In this document: piece after piece, positions 1-8,724 of the stretch
Layout of the letters: the number at the start of each line of letters is the position of its first letter
Position numbering within the stretch: position 1 is the stretch's first letter
Source of the DNA: Actinophytocola gossypii
GTDB lineage: Bacteria; Actinomycetota; Actinomycetes; Mycobacteriales; Pseudonocardiaceae
DNA length: 64,000 bases
Reading direction: 5' to 3'
Assembly: GCF_025165815.1 (NCBI RefSeq)
Contig: NZ_JAFFZE010000009.1
Location: forward strand, 248,001 to 312,000
Notes under the pieces: model-generated
Databases searched by the model: none
Told to the model about the DNA's origin: nothing
What the model saw: the letters and a program-made list of their open reading frames with translations, nothing else
Translations under genes and position numbers: made by a program

Positions 1-1
1 C

Positions 2-1405
2 GACTCGGTGACCCTGTACGGGCACGACCCGGACACCCCGCCGGACATCTACGGCAAGATCGGCACCTCGGGCGTCTCGATCGCCACGCTGGACGACATG
101 AAGGCCCTCTACGACGGGTTCGACCTCACCGCACCGTCCACTTCGGTCTCCATGACCATCAACGGCCCCGCGCCGACGATCCTGGCGTACTTCCTGAACA
201 CCGCGATCGACCAGGCGGTCGACCGGTTCGTCGCCGAGCACGACCGGCAGCCGTCCGAATCCGAGCGCGCGGATCTGGCCGCGTGGGCGCTGGCCAACGT
301 GCGCGGCACCGTGCAGGCCGACATCCTCAAGGAGGACCAGGGCCAGAACACCTGCATCTTCTCCACCGAGTTCTCCCTGCGGATGATGGCCGACATCCAG
401 GAATGGTTCATCCAGAACAAGGTCCGCAACTTCTACTCGGTGTCGATCTCCGGTTACCACATCGCCGAGGCCGGCGCGAACCCGATCAGCCAGCTCGCCT
501 TCACCCTCGCCAACGGCTTCACCTACGTCGAGTCCTACCTGGCGCGCGGCATGGACATCGACGACTTCGCGCCGAACCTGTCGTTCTTCTTCTCCAACGG
601 CCTCGACGCCGAGTACAGCGTGATCGGGCGGGTGGCCAGGCGGATCTGGGCGATCGCGATGCGGGAGCGCTACGGCGCGAACGAGCGGTCGCAGAAGTTC
701 AAGTACCACGTGCAGACCTCCGGCCGGTCGCTGCACGCGCAGGAGATGCACTTCAACGACATCCGCACCACGCTCCAGGCGCTGTGCGCGCTCTACGACA
801 ACTGCAACTCCCTGCACACCAACGCCTACGACGAGGCGGTCACCACGCCGACGGAGAGTTCGGTGCGCCGCGCGATGGCCATCCAGCTCATCATCAACAA
901 GGAGTGGGGCCTGTCGAAGAACGAGAACCCGCTGCAGGGCTCGTTCATCGTCGACGAGCTGACCGACCTGGTCGAGGAGGCCGTGCTGGCCGAGTTCGAG
1001 CGGCTGTCCGAGCGCGGCGGCGTGCTCGGCGCGATGGAGACCGGCTACCAGCGCGGCCGCATCCAGGACGAGTCGATGCTCTACGAGCAGCGCAAGCACG
1101 ACGGTTCGCTGCCGGTGATCGGGGTGAACACGTTCCTGCCGAGCAGGGACAACGCCGAGGAGCTGCCGACGATCGAGCTGGCCAGGGCCACCGAGGACGA
1201 GAAGCGCTCCCAGGTCGACCGCACCCGCGAGTTCCGCCGGCGGCACGCCGAGGACGCCCAGGACGCGCTGCGCCGGCTGCGGGAGGCCGTGGCGAACGAC
1301 GCCAACGTGTTCGGCGTGCTGATGGACGCGGCTAGGGTGTGCACGTTGGGTCAGATCACCGAGACGTTCTTCGAGGTCGGTGGTCAGTACCGGCGGAACG
1401 TGTGA
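2..1405 (+). CDS. icmF: Fused isobutyryl-CoA mutase IcmF, C-terminal part (5' end outside window)
   Basis: The reading frame is open through the left edge, so only about the last 467 residues are present; IcmF proteins are usually about 1,070-1,090 residues (B12 domain, MeaI-type GTPase chaperone, then mutase domain). The visible part is the acyl-CoA-binding mutase half: [30 protein letters not shown], the [10 protein letters not shown] segment that lines the B12 face, and [11 protein letters not shown], which is typical of IcmF rather than methylmalonyl-CoA mutase. Family members interconvert isobutyryl- and n-butyryl-CoA (some also pivalyl/isovaleryl-CoA) using adenosylcobalamin in the cytosol. 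The next gene, a 3-hydroxyacyl-CoA dehydrogenase 11 bp downstream, fits channelling of butyryl-CoA into beta-oxidation. The B12 and GTPase halves cannot be checked here; an ethylmalonyl-CoA-type mutase is a less likely alternative. Confidence 0.9.
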   Translation, partial: DSVTLYGHDPDTPPDIYGKIGTSGVSIATLDDMKALYDGFDLTAPSTSVSMTINGPAPTILAYFLNTAIDQAVDRFVAEHDRQPSESERADLAAWALANVRGTVQADILKEDQGQNTCIFSTEFSLRMMADIQEWFIQNKVRNFYSVSISGYHIAEAGANPISQLAFTLANGFTYVESYLARGMDIDDFAPNLSFFFSNGLDAEYSVIGRVARRIWAIAMRERYGANERSQKFKYHVQTSGRSLHAQEMHFNDIRTTLQALCALYDNCNSLHTNAYDEAVTTPTESSVRRAMAIQLIINKEWGLSKNENPLQGSFIVDELTDLVEEAVLAEFERLSERGGVLGAMETGYQRGRIQDESMLYEQRKHDGSLPVIGVNTFLPSRDNAEELPTIELARATEDEKRSQVDRTREFRRRHAEDAQDALRRLREAVANDANVFGVLMDAARVCTLGQITETFFEVGGQYRRNV

Positions 1406-1416
1406 GAGGGGTACCG

Positions 1417-2280
1417 GTGGCGGAGATCGAGCGGGTCGGCGTGGTCGGCTGCGGACTGATGGGTTCTGGCATCGCGGAGGTGTGCGCGCGGGCCGGCCTG
1501 GACGTGGTCGTCAACGAGGTCGGCGAGGACGCGCTGGCCGCGGGCCGGGCGCGGATCGAGAAGTCGCTCGGCCGGGCCGTGCGCAACGGCAAGCTCGAGG
1601 AGTCCGCCCGCGACGAGGCACTGGGCCGGATCCGGTTCAGCTCCGACCTCGGCGAGTTCGCCGACCGCCAGCTGGTGGTCGAGGCGGTCGCGGAGAACGA
1701 GCAGGTCAAGACCGACGTGTTCACCGCGCTGGACAAGGTGATCACCGACCCCGAGGCGATCTTCGCGTCGAACACCTCGTCGATCCCGATCATGAAGCTG
1801 GGCATGGCGACCTCGCGACCGCAGCAGGTGATCGGCATTCACTTCTTCAACCCGGTGCCGGTGCTCAAGCTGGTCGAGCTGGTGCCGTCGCTGCTCACCG
1901 ACGAGTCCACGAAGGAGCGTGCCGAGGCGTTCGTGGAGTCGAAGCTGGGCAAGGAGGTCATCCTGTCCCAGGACCGTGCCGGCTTCGTGGTGAACGCGCT
2001 GCTGGTGCCGTACCTGCTGTCGGCGATCCGGATGCTGGAGTCCGGCTTCGCGTCGCCGGAGGACATCGACACCGGCATGGTGCAGGGCTGCGCGCACCCG
2101 ATGGGCCCGCTGGCGCTGACCGATCTGATCGGCCTGGACACCACCAAGGCGATCGCGGAGTCGATGTACGCGGAGTTCAAGGAGCCGCTGTACTCGCCGC
2201 CCCCGCTGCTGCTGCGGATGGTCGACGCGGGCCTGCTCGGCAAGAAGAGCAGCCGAGGCTTCTACGACTACAGCAAGTAG
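1417..2280 (+). CDS. 3-hydroxybutyryl-CoA dehydrogenase family protein
   Basis: A 287-residue NAD(P)-dependent 3-hydroxyacyl-CoA dehydrogenase of the single-function PaaH/FadB2/Hbd type. It oxidises 3-hydroxybutyryl-CoA, or reduces acetoacetyl-CoA, in the cytosol. The N-terminal Rossmann fold shows GxGxxG at G11/G13/G16 (VVGCGLMGSG). NTSSIP and the catalytic histidine in GIHFFNPVP (about H142) follow, and the C-terminal helical domain ends in SSRGFYDYSK, typical of the family. The GTG start at 1417 is chosen because GAGAGGGG lies just upstream and the protein begins directly at the fold; an upstream ATG at 1339 would overlap icmF by 67 bp. It is probably co-transcribed with icmF. Confidence 0.9.
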   Translation: MAEIERVGVVGCGLMGSGIAEVCARAGLDVVVNEVGEDALAAGRARIEKSLGRAVRNGKLEESARDEALGRIRFSSDLGEFADRQLVVEAVAENEQVKTDVFTALDKVITDPEAIFASNTSSIPIMKLGMATSRPQQVIGIHFFNPVPVLKLVELVPSLLTDESTKERAEAFVESKLGKEVILSQDRAGFVVNALLVPYLLSAIRMLESGFASPEDIDTGMVQGCAHPMGPLALTDLIGLDTTKAIAESMYAEFKEPLYSPPPLLLRMVDAGLLGKKSSRGFYDYSK

Positions 2281-2284
2281 GGCG

Positions 2285-2527
2285 TCAGCTCGACTTCAGG
2301 AACCGCTGCCAGCTGTTCGGGGTGAACGACAGGGTGCCGCCGGTCCGGTTCTTGGTGTCCCGCACCAGGACGGCGTCAACGGCCTGAGCGACCTCTACGC
2401 AGTTGCTTCCGTTGCCCGCGCTGCGGCTGGACTTGCGCCAGCTCAGGCCGACCTCTACGCACGCGCCGCCGTTGCCCCCGCTGCGGCTGGACTTGCGCCA
2501 GCTCACGACGCGGTCCGTTGCTTCCAT
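2285..2527 (-). CDS. DUF397 protein with an internal 20-residue duplication
   Basis: An 80-residue DUF397 protein. The family is found almost only in actinobacteria, usually directly beside an XRE/DUF5753 regulator, as here; its role is unclear, possibly a partner or antagonist of that regulator. The hallmark WRKSSRS-x-GNG-x-x-CVEV motif, normally single, occurs twice in tandem (residues about 9-28 and 29-48), followed by the usual VLVRDTKNRTGGTLSF and a W near the C-terminus. The start overlaps the end of the XRE gene by 25 bp, so translation is probably coupled. The stop is 4 bp from the convergent dehydrogenase gene. The duplication is unusual; either one copy is spare or the protein has two recognition modules. 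Confidence 0.88.
   Translation of the reverse strand: MEATDRVVSWRKSSRSGGNGGACVEVGLSWRKSSRSAGNGSNCVEVAQAVDAVLVRDTKNRTGGTLSFTPNSWQRFLKSS
2391..2510 (-). repeat. Two-copy 60-bp tandem repeat inside the DUF397 gene
   Basis: Bases 2391-2450 and 2451-2510 align over their full length without gaps (period exactly 60 bp, 20 codons), with scattered differences that mostly fall in the GGNGGACVEV/AGNGSNCVEV part. The reading frame is kept. This is an in-frame duplication, old enough to have diverged. Confidence 0.9.
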
Positions 2528-3330
2528 TGCTGCACACCTTCCTCAATGAGTTCCAGGGACTCGTCCCCGGAGTACGCGTCGGTCCGGATGGTGTCAAACA
2601 CTACCGTTGTCATCTCCACCATTGCCGGGTCCTGCACGGTCTGGCCGTCCAGCACGGTGTCCAGGTATGCGACCGCCGGTTGTCTGGCCAGTTCCGCGAT
2701 GACGAAGGCACCAGCCAGCGCGGTGTGCGCACGGGCGGCGGAGATCAGCTGGATCGTGATGCGCGGCCGGCGAGCGAACTCGGCCAACTTCGCCAGTTGA
2801 GCCGCCATCACCCCGGGGCCGCCGATCTCGCGGCGCAGCACATGCTCGTCAATGACCGCCCACAGCCACGGCGGTTCCTCGGTGTCCAGCACACGTTGGC
2901 GGTTCAGCTTCGCCGCCACCCGTGCGGTCACCTCATCGCTGGTCAGGCCGGGATACGCCTCAACCAGGGTTCTCGCGTAGTCCTCGGTCTGCAACAGGCC
3001 GGGCACAAGCGTGTGCTCGAAGGTCTTGATCGTGCGGGCCTCCGCTTCGGCGGCCACGAACGGTCGGAAGCCCGGTGAGATCGGGGCGGCGCGAATCCTC
3101 GCCTCCAGGCGACACAGCATGCCCGCCGTACCGAAGACCTTGTCCAGCAGCGCCGCCTGTTCACGGGTTGGCATCCGGTAACCGGACTCGATGTTCTTCA
3201 CCGTGGAGTGGCTGAACCCGATCTGTCTGGCCAGCTCGTCCTGGGTGAGGCGGCGCGTCTCCCGCTGCGCCCGCACCTCCTCGGCGATCAGCTGCCGCTC
3301 CAGATCGCCGCCGGATCCCCCGAGAGTCAT
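2503..3330 (-). CDS. XRE-family regulator with DUF5753 domain
   Basis: A 275-residue cytosolic protein. The N-terminal helix-turn-helix (about residues 17-72: RRLTQDELARQIGFSHSTVKNIESG) is an XRE/Cro-type DNA-binding domain. The rest is DUF5753, recognisable from TFEHTLVPGLLQTEDYAR, RQRVL, WAVIDEHVLRREIGG and the late YLDTVLDGQTVQDP. Streptomycete relatives act in development and antibiotic regulation, but no specific target is visible here. The ATG at 3330 has a strong GGAGGGGG ribosome site 4 nt away. It is paired with the overlapping DUF397 gene. Confidence 0.92.
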   Translation of the reverse strand: MTLGGSGGDLERQLIAEEVRAQRETRRLTQDELARQIGFSHSTVKNIESGYRMPTREQAALLDKVFGTAGMLCRLEARIRAAPISPGFRPFVAAEAEARTIKTFEHTLVPGLLQTEDYARTLVEAYPGLTSDEVTARVAAKLNRQRVLDTEEPPWLWAVIDEHVLRREIGGPGVMAAQLAKLAEFARRPRITIQLISAARAHTALAGAFVIAELARQPAVAYLDTVLDGQTVQDPAMVEMTTVVFDTIRTDAYSGDESLELIEEGVQQWKQRTAS

Positions 3331-3351
3331 GCGCCCCCTCCTCGCACCTTA

Positions 3352-3379
3352 TGTGACGTACAGCGCATGATAAGTCACA
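3352..3379 (-). promoter_or_regulatory. Putative XRE promoter with inverted repeat
   Basis: On the minus strand TATCAT (3367-3372) matches a -10 box about 37 nt before the XRE start. It lies inside an inverted repeat TGTGAC (3352-3357) / GTCACA (3374-3379), a plausible autoregulatory operator. No convincing -35 is visible. Confidence 0.4.
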
Positions 3380-3419
3380 CAGTGCGATAGGCCGCAGAGA
3401 CCCGCACAGAACGAGAGCG

Positions 3420-3446
3420 GGCCAGGACCGCGACGCGGCCCTGGCC
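3420..3446 (-). terminator. Hairpin after the serine protease gene
   Basis: GGCCAGG (3420-3426) and CCTGGCC (3440-3446) form a 7-bp stem, extended after one mismatch by four more G-C pairs around a 3-nt loop. It begins 7 nt past the protease stop. There is no T-tract, as is common for actinobacterial hairpins. Confidence 0.6.
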
Positions 3447-3453
3447 GGTCGGC

Positions 3454-4902
3454 TCACGGGTTGGTCATGTCCAGGGTGTACTGGCCGGAGCCGCTGTAGG
3501 CGTGCACCCGGTACCGGTAGTAGCCGGCCGTTCCGTTGTACGACAGGGTCTCGTCGGCGTTCGGGCTGGTGGAGCTGGCCACGTTCGCCCAGTTGTAGCC
3601 GTTCCACTTCTGCAGGTACAGGTCGAAGTCGGCGCCGGACGGGCCGTCCAGGCAGCCGGTGTGCGTGCCGCTGCCGGTCGACCGGTAGTAGCTGCCGTTC
3701 GGCTGGTAGCCGCTCTGGCCGGAGCCGAGGTTGCCGCTGCCGCTCAGGTCCGCCTCCTCCTGGCAGTCGCCGCCGCCCGGGGGTGGTTCGTCGCCGTTGG
3801 TGATCAGGGTGAGGTTGTAGGCCTGCAGGATCTCGTTCACCGGCTGGAAGTACGTGGTGCCGCCGGACCTGCAGTTCCCGGAGCCGCCGGAGGTCACGCC
3901 CTGCGCCTGGTTGCCGGCGAGCAGCGAGCCGCCGGAGTCACCCGGCTCGGCGCACACGGTGGTGCGGATCAGGCCGGACACCGTGCCCTGCGGGTAGGTC
4001 ACCGACGTGTTGCGGGCCTGGATGGTGCCGCAGTGCCAGCCGGTCGTCGAGCCGGACCGGCACACCGTGGAGCCGACCGCGGCGTCCTGCGAACCGCCGA
4101 CGGCGACCCGGCCACCCGCGTAGTTGTTCACCGCGCCGACCATCGTGTTGCCGGAGCCCACCCGCACCCAGGCGTAGTCGTTGCCGGGGAAGCTCGACCC
4201 GGCGAACTGGCCGTTCGGCTGGCTGGTGCTGGCTCCGGTCCGTCCACAGTGGCCGGCGGTGACGAAGCCGCCGTTCACCGAGAACCCGACCGAGCAGCGC
4301 GATCCGGAGCCGATGTAGTACGGGTTGCCGCCGACGACGTCGATCAGCGGCCGGGGCGACTCGGTCGAGCGCACCACCCGCACCGCGTCCCGGTCGACCC
4401 CGCTGGCCAGCACGAACCGCTCCCCGGCGGCGACCGAGCGGGTGTTCACCACGACCGTGTTGGTCGTGACGTCGACGTACCAGCTGGCCACCCCCGCCGG
4501 CACGGCATCGCGGTTCGCGTCCAGGGTGTCCTGCACGGCGTCCAGTTCGGCGACCGAGCGTTCGACGAGGCGTGGCTCGGCGCCTCCCTCCCGCACCGAG
4601 CCGGCCGCCTCGGCATTGGTGACGCCGACGACCAGCGTGTCGCCCTTCAGCCAGCCGCCGGCGTAGTCGTCGCCGAGCTGCTTGCGCAGCTCGAGGTTGG
4701 TGGTGCTCGCCTGTTTCTCGGCGGCGAGCCGGCTCCGCGCCTGGTCCTCGGTCAGCCCGAGATGGCGCTGGACGGCGGCCAGCATGCCGTCCCCGCCGGC
4801 GCGGTCGGGCTCCGGCGCACCGGCGGCGGGCACCGCGAGCGCGGTGACCATGGCCGTGCCGAGCGCGGCGACCAGTATTCCCAAGTGGACTCTTCGATCC
4901 AT
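3454..4902 (-). CDS. Secreted alpha-lytic/streptogrisin-type serine protease with PPC domain
   Basis: A 482-residue exported zymogen. A signal peptide (about residues 1-29, RRVHLGILVAALGTAM... to VPAAGA) is followed by an alpha-lytic-type pro-domain (about 30-186) that normally folds the enzyme and is then removed. The S1-family catalytic domain begins near IDVVGGNPYY and has the full triad: His218 in TAGHC, Asp242 in GNDYAWV and Ser323 in EPGDSGGS. A GDEPPPGGGD linker leads to a C-terminal PPC-like beta-domain (about 385-482) ending FDLYLQKWNGYNW and RYRVHAYSGSGQYTL, probably for substrate or wall binding. The ATG at 4902 is preferred because AAGGGAGA lies just before it and the signal peptide starts there. 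It probably degrades external protein for nutrition. Confidence 0.93.
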   Translation of the reverse strand: MDRRVHLGILVAALGTAMVTALAVPAAGAPEPDRAGGDGMLAAVQRHLGLTEDQARSRLAAEKQASTTNLELRKQLGDDYAGGWLKGDTLVVGVTNAEAAGSVREGGAEPRLVERSVAELDAVQDTLDANRDAVPAGVASWYVDVTTNTVVVNTRSVAAGERFVLASGVDRDAVRVVRSTESPRPLIDVVGGNPYYIGSGSRCSVGFSVNGGFVTAGHCGRTGASTSQPNGQFAGSSFPGNDYAWVRVGSGNTMVGAVNNYAGGRVAVGGSQDAAVGSTVCRSGSTTGWHCGTIQARNTSVTYPQGTVSGLIRTTVCAEPGDSGGSLLAGNQAQGVTSGGSGNCRSGGTTYFQPVNEILQAYNLTLITNGDEPPPGGGDCQEEADLSGSGNLGSGQSGYQPNGSYYRSTGSGTHTGCLDGPSGADFDLYLQKWNGYNWANVASSTSPNADETLSYNGTAGYYRYRVHAYSGSGQYTLDMTNP

Positions 4903-5004
4903 GTCCGTGTCTCCCTTGACATCGGTGCAGGGCGGATCAGCAAGGGAAACGGTAGGGCGGAAGCAGGGCGGCGGGGACATATCAACTTGCCCATCACACC
5001 GGGT

Positions 5005-5973
5005 TTATGCCGGCGTCGGATGTGCTCCGAAGCGCGGGTGGGCCGCCAGCCAGCGGGCGTAGGGCGGGCTGTACCGCAGCGAGTCGGTGTAGGCGGCCAG
5101 GGCGTACTGGTGCACCTGGTCGGCGACCGCGTCGGCGGGTGCCTCCGGGTGCCAGCCCAGCAGGTGCCGCCACCGCAGCGGCGCGCCGGCGAGCGGCAGG
5201 GCCCGCATCCCGGACAACTCCCGGAACGTCGGCTGGCACAGCGCGACCGCCTGGCCGCTCTGCACGAGGTCGATGCACACGCGCAGGTCGGTCTCGTACA
5301 TGGGCTCCGGGCTGAACCCGGCCCGCCCGCAGGCCGCGACGAAGCACTCGGTGAAGCACCCGTCGCCCGGCGCCGCCGCCCACCGCGAACCGGCGAGGTC
5401 GGCGAGGGTCACCTCGTCCCCGCGTGCACTCGGGTGTTCCTCGGGCAGCAGCACGCCCACGACGTCGACGGCGATCAGCCGCCACTCGAGCCCGTGTTCG
5501 CTCGGCGGTGGCGCGTCCCCGCAGACCCCGACGATGGCGAAGTCGAGCCGGCCCACCGCGACCAGCTCGACGAGTTCCTGCGCCGACCAGGACGCCTGGG
5601 TGGTGATGCTGGTGTCCGGCTTGCTCTCCGACAGCCGCCGGACCAGTCCGCTGACCATCGAGTTGCACACCGAGCCGATGCGGTACCGCACGGTCGCCGC
5701 GCCGGTCCCGGACAGCCGCGCCGCCTCGTGCCGCAGGTCCTCGACCACCGGCAGCAGCACCCGCGCCCTGGCGAGTACCAGCTCACCGAGCGACGTCGGC
5801 CGGGAACCGCGCCGGTCCCGCTCGAACAGCGGACCGCCGAGCGCGCGCTCGATCCGGTTGAGCTGCGCCGTGAGCGCGGGCTGCGCCAGCCCGAGCCGCG
5901 CCGCCGCCTTGGTCACGCTGCCGCTCTCCGCGACCGCGCACACCACCCGGAGGTGCCGCAGCTCCAGCTCCAT
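5005..5973 (-). CDS. LysR-family transcriptional regulator
   Basis: A 322-residue LTTR. The N-terminal winged HTH is canonical (MELELRHLRVVCAVAESGSVTKAAARLGLAQPALTAQLNRIERALG), followed by a periplasmic-binding-like effector domain (about 90-300). The ATG at 5973 places the protein exactly at the family start; a longer frame upstream is not typical. It is divergent from the MpaB-like gene with about 100 bp between the starts, the standard LysR arrangement, so control of that gene is plausible but unproven. The effector is unknown. Confidence 0.9.
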   Translation of the reverse strand: MELELRHLRVVCAVAESGSVTKAAARLGLAQPALTAQLNRIERALGGPLFERDRRGSRPTSLGELVLARARVLLPVVEDLRHEAARLSGTGAATVRYRIGSVCNSMVSGLVRRLSESKPDTSITTQASWSAQELVELVAVGRLDFAIVGVCGDAPPPSEHGLEWRLIAVDVVGVLLPEEHPSARGDEVTLADLAGSRWAAAPGDGCFTECFVAACGRAGFSPEPMYETDLRVCIDLVQSGQAVALCQPTFRELSGMRALPLAGAPLRWRHLLGWHPEAPADAVADQVHQYALAAYTDSLRYSPPYARWLAAHPRFGAHPTPA

Positions 5974-6075
5974 ACCAGGAAACGCTAAGCCGCGCCGGAC
6001 CCGACGAAAAGCCCCAAATGCGCGCAACGTGTGATACACAGATTCAAGAATGTCTCATCGACTCGGGAGGTCGCG

Positions 6076-6933
6076 GTGACGGCGGACGCACTCGAACGGG
6101 TCGGCGTGGACCTCCCCGGTCCCGGCTCGCTGCACTGGCGGTGGGCCGGCGAGGTCCGCGGCTACCTGCTGCTGGTCAAGGCCGGTCTGCTGCAGCTCAT
6201 GCATCCCGGTCTCGGTGCTGGCGTCGAGCAGCACTCCGACTTCTTCAACGAGCCGTGGGAGCGCGTCCTGCGCTCGGTCCCCGAGATCCAGGGCGTCACC
6301 TTCGACTGGCCGGACGGCGCCCGCACCGCGCGGCGCATCCGGGAGTACCACAACGACATCAAGGGCGTGGACGGCCGGGGCGACCGCTACCACGCCCTCG
6401 ACCCCGAGGTTTTCTTCTGGGCGCACGCCACGATCTTCGACGCGCTGTACCAGATGATCGACCTCTTCGACCACCGGATGAGCGACGCGGAGTCCGAACA
6501 GCTCTACGCCGAATCGCGCCGGGTGTTCCGCGCGTACGGCGTCAGCGACCGGATCGTGCCGCCGGACTGGGCCGGCTTCCGCGCCTACTTCGACCGCATG
6601 TGCCGCGAGGAACTCGTGATCACCCCGGCCGCCCGGGGTCTGATCGAGTTCGCCAAGGAGCCGCCCGCCACGTTCCCGCTGGTGCCCGCCCCGCTCTACC
6701 GGGCACTGCGCAGGCCGACCGCCAAGCCGCTGTGGTGGATCTCCGTCGGCACGCTGCCCGACCCCGTACGCCGGCAGATCGGCGAGCGGTGGACCGACCG
6801 CGACGAGCGGCGACACCGGTGGTTCCGGCGCGCGGTCGCCACGTCCTGGCGCGTCGTGCCGCCGCGGTTCAGGTACACCGAACGCGCACGGCAGGGCTTC
6901 CGGCGGGCCGGGGTGGGACCATCGGGCAGGTGA
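6076..6933 (+). CDS. MpaB/DUF2236-family oxygenase-like protein
   Basis: A 285-residue protein of the DUF2236 (MpaB/latex-clearing-protein-like) family; characterised members bind haem b and cleave or oxidise hydrophobic substrates with oxygen. Visible family features are LLLVKAGLLQLMHPGLGAGV, the HSDFFNEPWERVLRS segment, RIREYHNDIKG, and ALDPEVFFWAHATIFDA with its conserved histidine, a likely haem ligand region. The GTG at 6076 sits 5 nt after GGGAGG. Its stop overlaps the GTG of the downstream TetR gene (GTGA), so the two are co-translated and the TetR probably controls this gene. The substrate cannot be predicted. Confidence 0.85.
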   Translation: MTADALERVGVDLPGPGSLHWRWAGEVRGYLLLVKAGLLQLMHPGLGAGVEQHSDFFNEPWERVLRSVPEIQGVTFDWPDGARTARRIREYHNDIKGVDGRGDRYHALDPEVFFWAHATIFDALYQMIDLFDHRMSDAESEQLYAESRRVFRAYGVSDRIVPPDWAGFRAYFDRMCREELVITPAARGLIEFAKEPPATFPLVPAPLYRALRRPTAKPLWWISVGTLPDPVRRQIGERWTDRDERRHRWFRRAVATSWRVVPPRFRYTERARQGFRRAGVGPSGR

Positions 6934-7532
6934 ACCTCCTCGACCTGGTGCTGAACGGGCCGGAGCCGGACCCGGTCGGCGAGACCGTGCTGGACGCCGC
7001 CCTCGAGGAGTTCCTGGCCTACGGCCTGCGCCGGACCACGGTGGACGTCGTCGCCCGCCGGGCCGGAATCTCCCGGGCGACCTTGTACCGGCGCTTCGAC
7101 GGCAAGGACGCCCTCGTGCAGGCGGTGCTCATCCGCGAGTGCCGGCGGTTCTTCGGCAGCATCGCCGCCGCCGTCGCCGACCAGGACACCGCCGAGGAAC
7201 GCCTGGTCGAGGGGTTCGTCGTCGGCGTCCGCTACGCCAGCACCGATCCGCTGCTCAACCGCCTGCTCGCCTCCGACCCCGAGGCGCTGCTGCCGTACCT
7301 GACCACCGACGGGCACCTGGTGGTCGCCGCCGCCCGCGACTTCCTGGTCCGGCAGTCACCCGAGTCCGACCCGATCGAGGGCCGTACGCCCGAAGGAGTG
7401 GCGGAGGTGTTCGTGCGCCTCGCGATCTCGTTCACCCTGATGCCGCGCGGCGCCATCCCGCTGGACACCGACGACTCCGTGCGCGCGTTCGCCCGCGGCT
7501 ACCTCGCCCCGTTGATGCGGTCCGGTACCTGA
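6930..7532 (+). CDS. TetR-family regulator of the MpaB-like gene
   Basis: A 200-residue TetR protein. The N-terminal HTH reads EFLAYGLRRTTVDVVARRAGISRATLYRRFDGKDALVQAV (about residues 28-66); the C-terminal half is a variable ligand-binding domain. The GTG start overlaps the preceding stop by 4 bp (GTGA), so it is translationally coupled to the oxygenase-like gene and most likely represses that operon. Its 3' end overlaps the convergent TetR gene by 34 bp. Confidence 0.92.
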   Translation: MNLLDLVLNGPEPDPVGETVLDAALEEFLAYGLRRTTVDVVARRAGISRATLYRRFDGKDALVQAVLIRECRRFFGSIAAAVADQDTAEERLVEGFVVGVRYASTDPLLNRLLASDPEALLPYLTTDGHLVVAAARDFLVRQSPESDPIEGRTPEGVAEVFVRLAISFTLMPRGAIPLDTDDSVRAFARGYLAPLMRSGT

Positions 7533-8149
7533 GCCGCGACGGCCGCCACGAGCAGCCGCAGGTCGGCCTTGGCCCGCTTCCACCGGGCCGTCAGCTCCGC
7601 CGGGTCCGGGTCGGCCAGCCCGAGCAGCCGCACCCCGCGCGCGGTGTCCAGCGCGGTGTCCATGACGTGCCGGAGCCGCGGCTCGTCCGCGTGCGCGCCG
7701 AACGCCGTCCCGGCCAGCTCCAGCAGTGCCGCCCGCGCCGCGGGCTCGGCCTCGACGAGTTGTTCGCGCAGTCCGGGGTCGGTGCGGGCGGCCACCCACA
7801 GCTCCATCGTCGCCCACATGACCGGGCCGTCGTGGATCTCCCACAGCAGGTCGAGGGCTGCTTCGAGCGGGTCCGGCGCCTGCCGCACGGCGTGGACCCG
7901 GTCGGACGCCAGCGACACCCGCAACGCCGCGAGGTGCCGCACGGTGGCGGCGACCAGGTCGGCGCGGGTGGGGAAGTGGTGCACCTGCGCCCCTCGGGTG
8001 ACGCCGGCGAGCTCGGTGACCCTGGTCGTCGTGGTGCCCGTGTAGCCGTACCGGACCAGGCAGTCGACCGTCGCGTCGAGCAGGCGCTTGCGCATCGCGG
8101 CACGGCGTTCCTGCTGGGTCAGTCCGGTCTTGGACCTCCGCGCGGGCAT
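7499..8149 (-). CDS. TetR-family transcriptional regulator
   Basis: A 216-residue TetR protein with HTH TVDCLVRYGYTGTTTTRVTELAGVTRGAQVHHFPTRADLVAA. The substitution of QVHHFPT for the usual LYYHF/YRHF shows a divergent third helix. The C-terminal domain is of the TetR_C type common in actinobacteria. The start is fixed by a leaderless promoter: TAAAAT (8156-8161) lies 6 nt before the ATG. It is separated by only 9 bp from the upstream CGNR gene on the same strand, but its own -10 box implies independent transcription. The target is unknown. Confidence 0.9.
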   Translation of the reverse strand: MPARRSKTGLTQQERRAAMRKRLLDATVDCLVRYGYTGTTTTRVTELAGVTRGAQVHHFPTRADLVAATVRHLAALRVSLASDRVHAVRQAPDPLEAALDLLWEIHDGPVMWATMELWVAARTDPGLREQLVEAEPAARAALLELAGTAFGAHADEPRLRHVMDTALDTARGVRLLGLADPDPAELTARWKRAKADLRLLVAAVAAQVPDRINGAR

Positions 8150-8155
8150 CCGGTC

Positions 8156-8161
8156 ATTTTA
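8156..8161 (-). promoter_or_regulatory. Leaderless -10 box of the TetR gene
   Basis: TAAAAT (TANNNT consensus) ends 6 nt before the ATG at 8149 and overlaps the TAA stop of the CGNR gene. This spacing places the transcript start at or next to the start codon. Confidence 0.6.
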
Positions 8162-8698
8162 TGTGGCGGATCTCACCGGGCTCGTGGTGCGTGCCCGGTG
8201 CCGGCGGACCGCGTCGCGGTTGGCGCACGCGGGTGAGCAGTAGCGCTGCCGCCCGCCTCGGCTGAAGTCGGCGAACGGGCGGTGGCAGTCGGCGAGTGCG
8301 CAGCGGTGCAGCCGGTCCATGCCGCGCCCGGCGAGGTGCAGCGCCGTCCCGACGCTGATCAGCGCGCGCAGCACGCCGGCCAGCGACAGGTCGGGCTCCC
8401 GGTAGTGGAGGTGCCAGCCGTTGCCGGAGTGGTCCGTCAGCCGAGGGCTCGACGCCGACTCCGCCAGCAGCGCGTTCAGCAGCCCGGCCCGCTCCCGGTG
8501 GTCCCCGCTGTCCACCACCGCCAGCCAGCGCTCCAGGAACACCGCGACCTCGGCGACGTCCCGGTCCGTGCCCGCCCGTTCGACCACCACGCCCGCCTCG
8601 ACACACCGGGCGGTCAGCTCCCCGGCCGTCCGTGGTGGCGCGGCGGCCAGGTCGACCGCGAACCGGACCGGATCCTCGCCGTAAGGGTTCAGGTGCAC
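8159..8698 (-). CDS. CGNR zinc-finger protein (ABATE family)
   Basis: A 179-residue protein of the actinobacterial CGNR family, thought to be stress-linked transcription factors. The N-terminal ABATE-type domain (about 1-125) is followed by a C-terminal zinc ribbon, RCALADC...RYCSPACANRDAVRRHRAR, with four cysteines in C-x4-C-x15-C-x3-C spacing and the CxNRDAVRRHR variant of the CGNR signature. The start is a GTG. It is divergent from the small protein at 8725, with a 26-bp shared upstream region. Confidence 0.85.
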   Translation of the reverse strand: MHLNPYGEDPVRFAVDLAAAPPRTAGELTARCVEAGVVVERAGTDRDVAEVAVFLERWLAVVDSGDHRERAGLLNALLAESASSPRLTDHSGNGWHLHYREPDLSLAGVLRALISVGTALHLAGRGMDRLHRCALADCHRPFADFSRGGRQRYCSPACANRDAVRRHRARTTSPVRSAT

Positions 8699-8724
8699 AG
8701 GACCATTACAGCAGACTGGCCACC

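Noticed and set aside
3502-5988. 828-codon plus-strand frame opposite the protease and LysR genes
   Set aside because: Composition is that of an antisense GC-rich frame and it spans two well-supported minus-strand genes.
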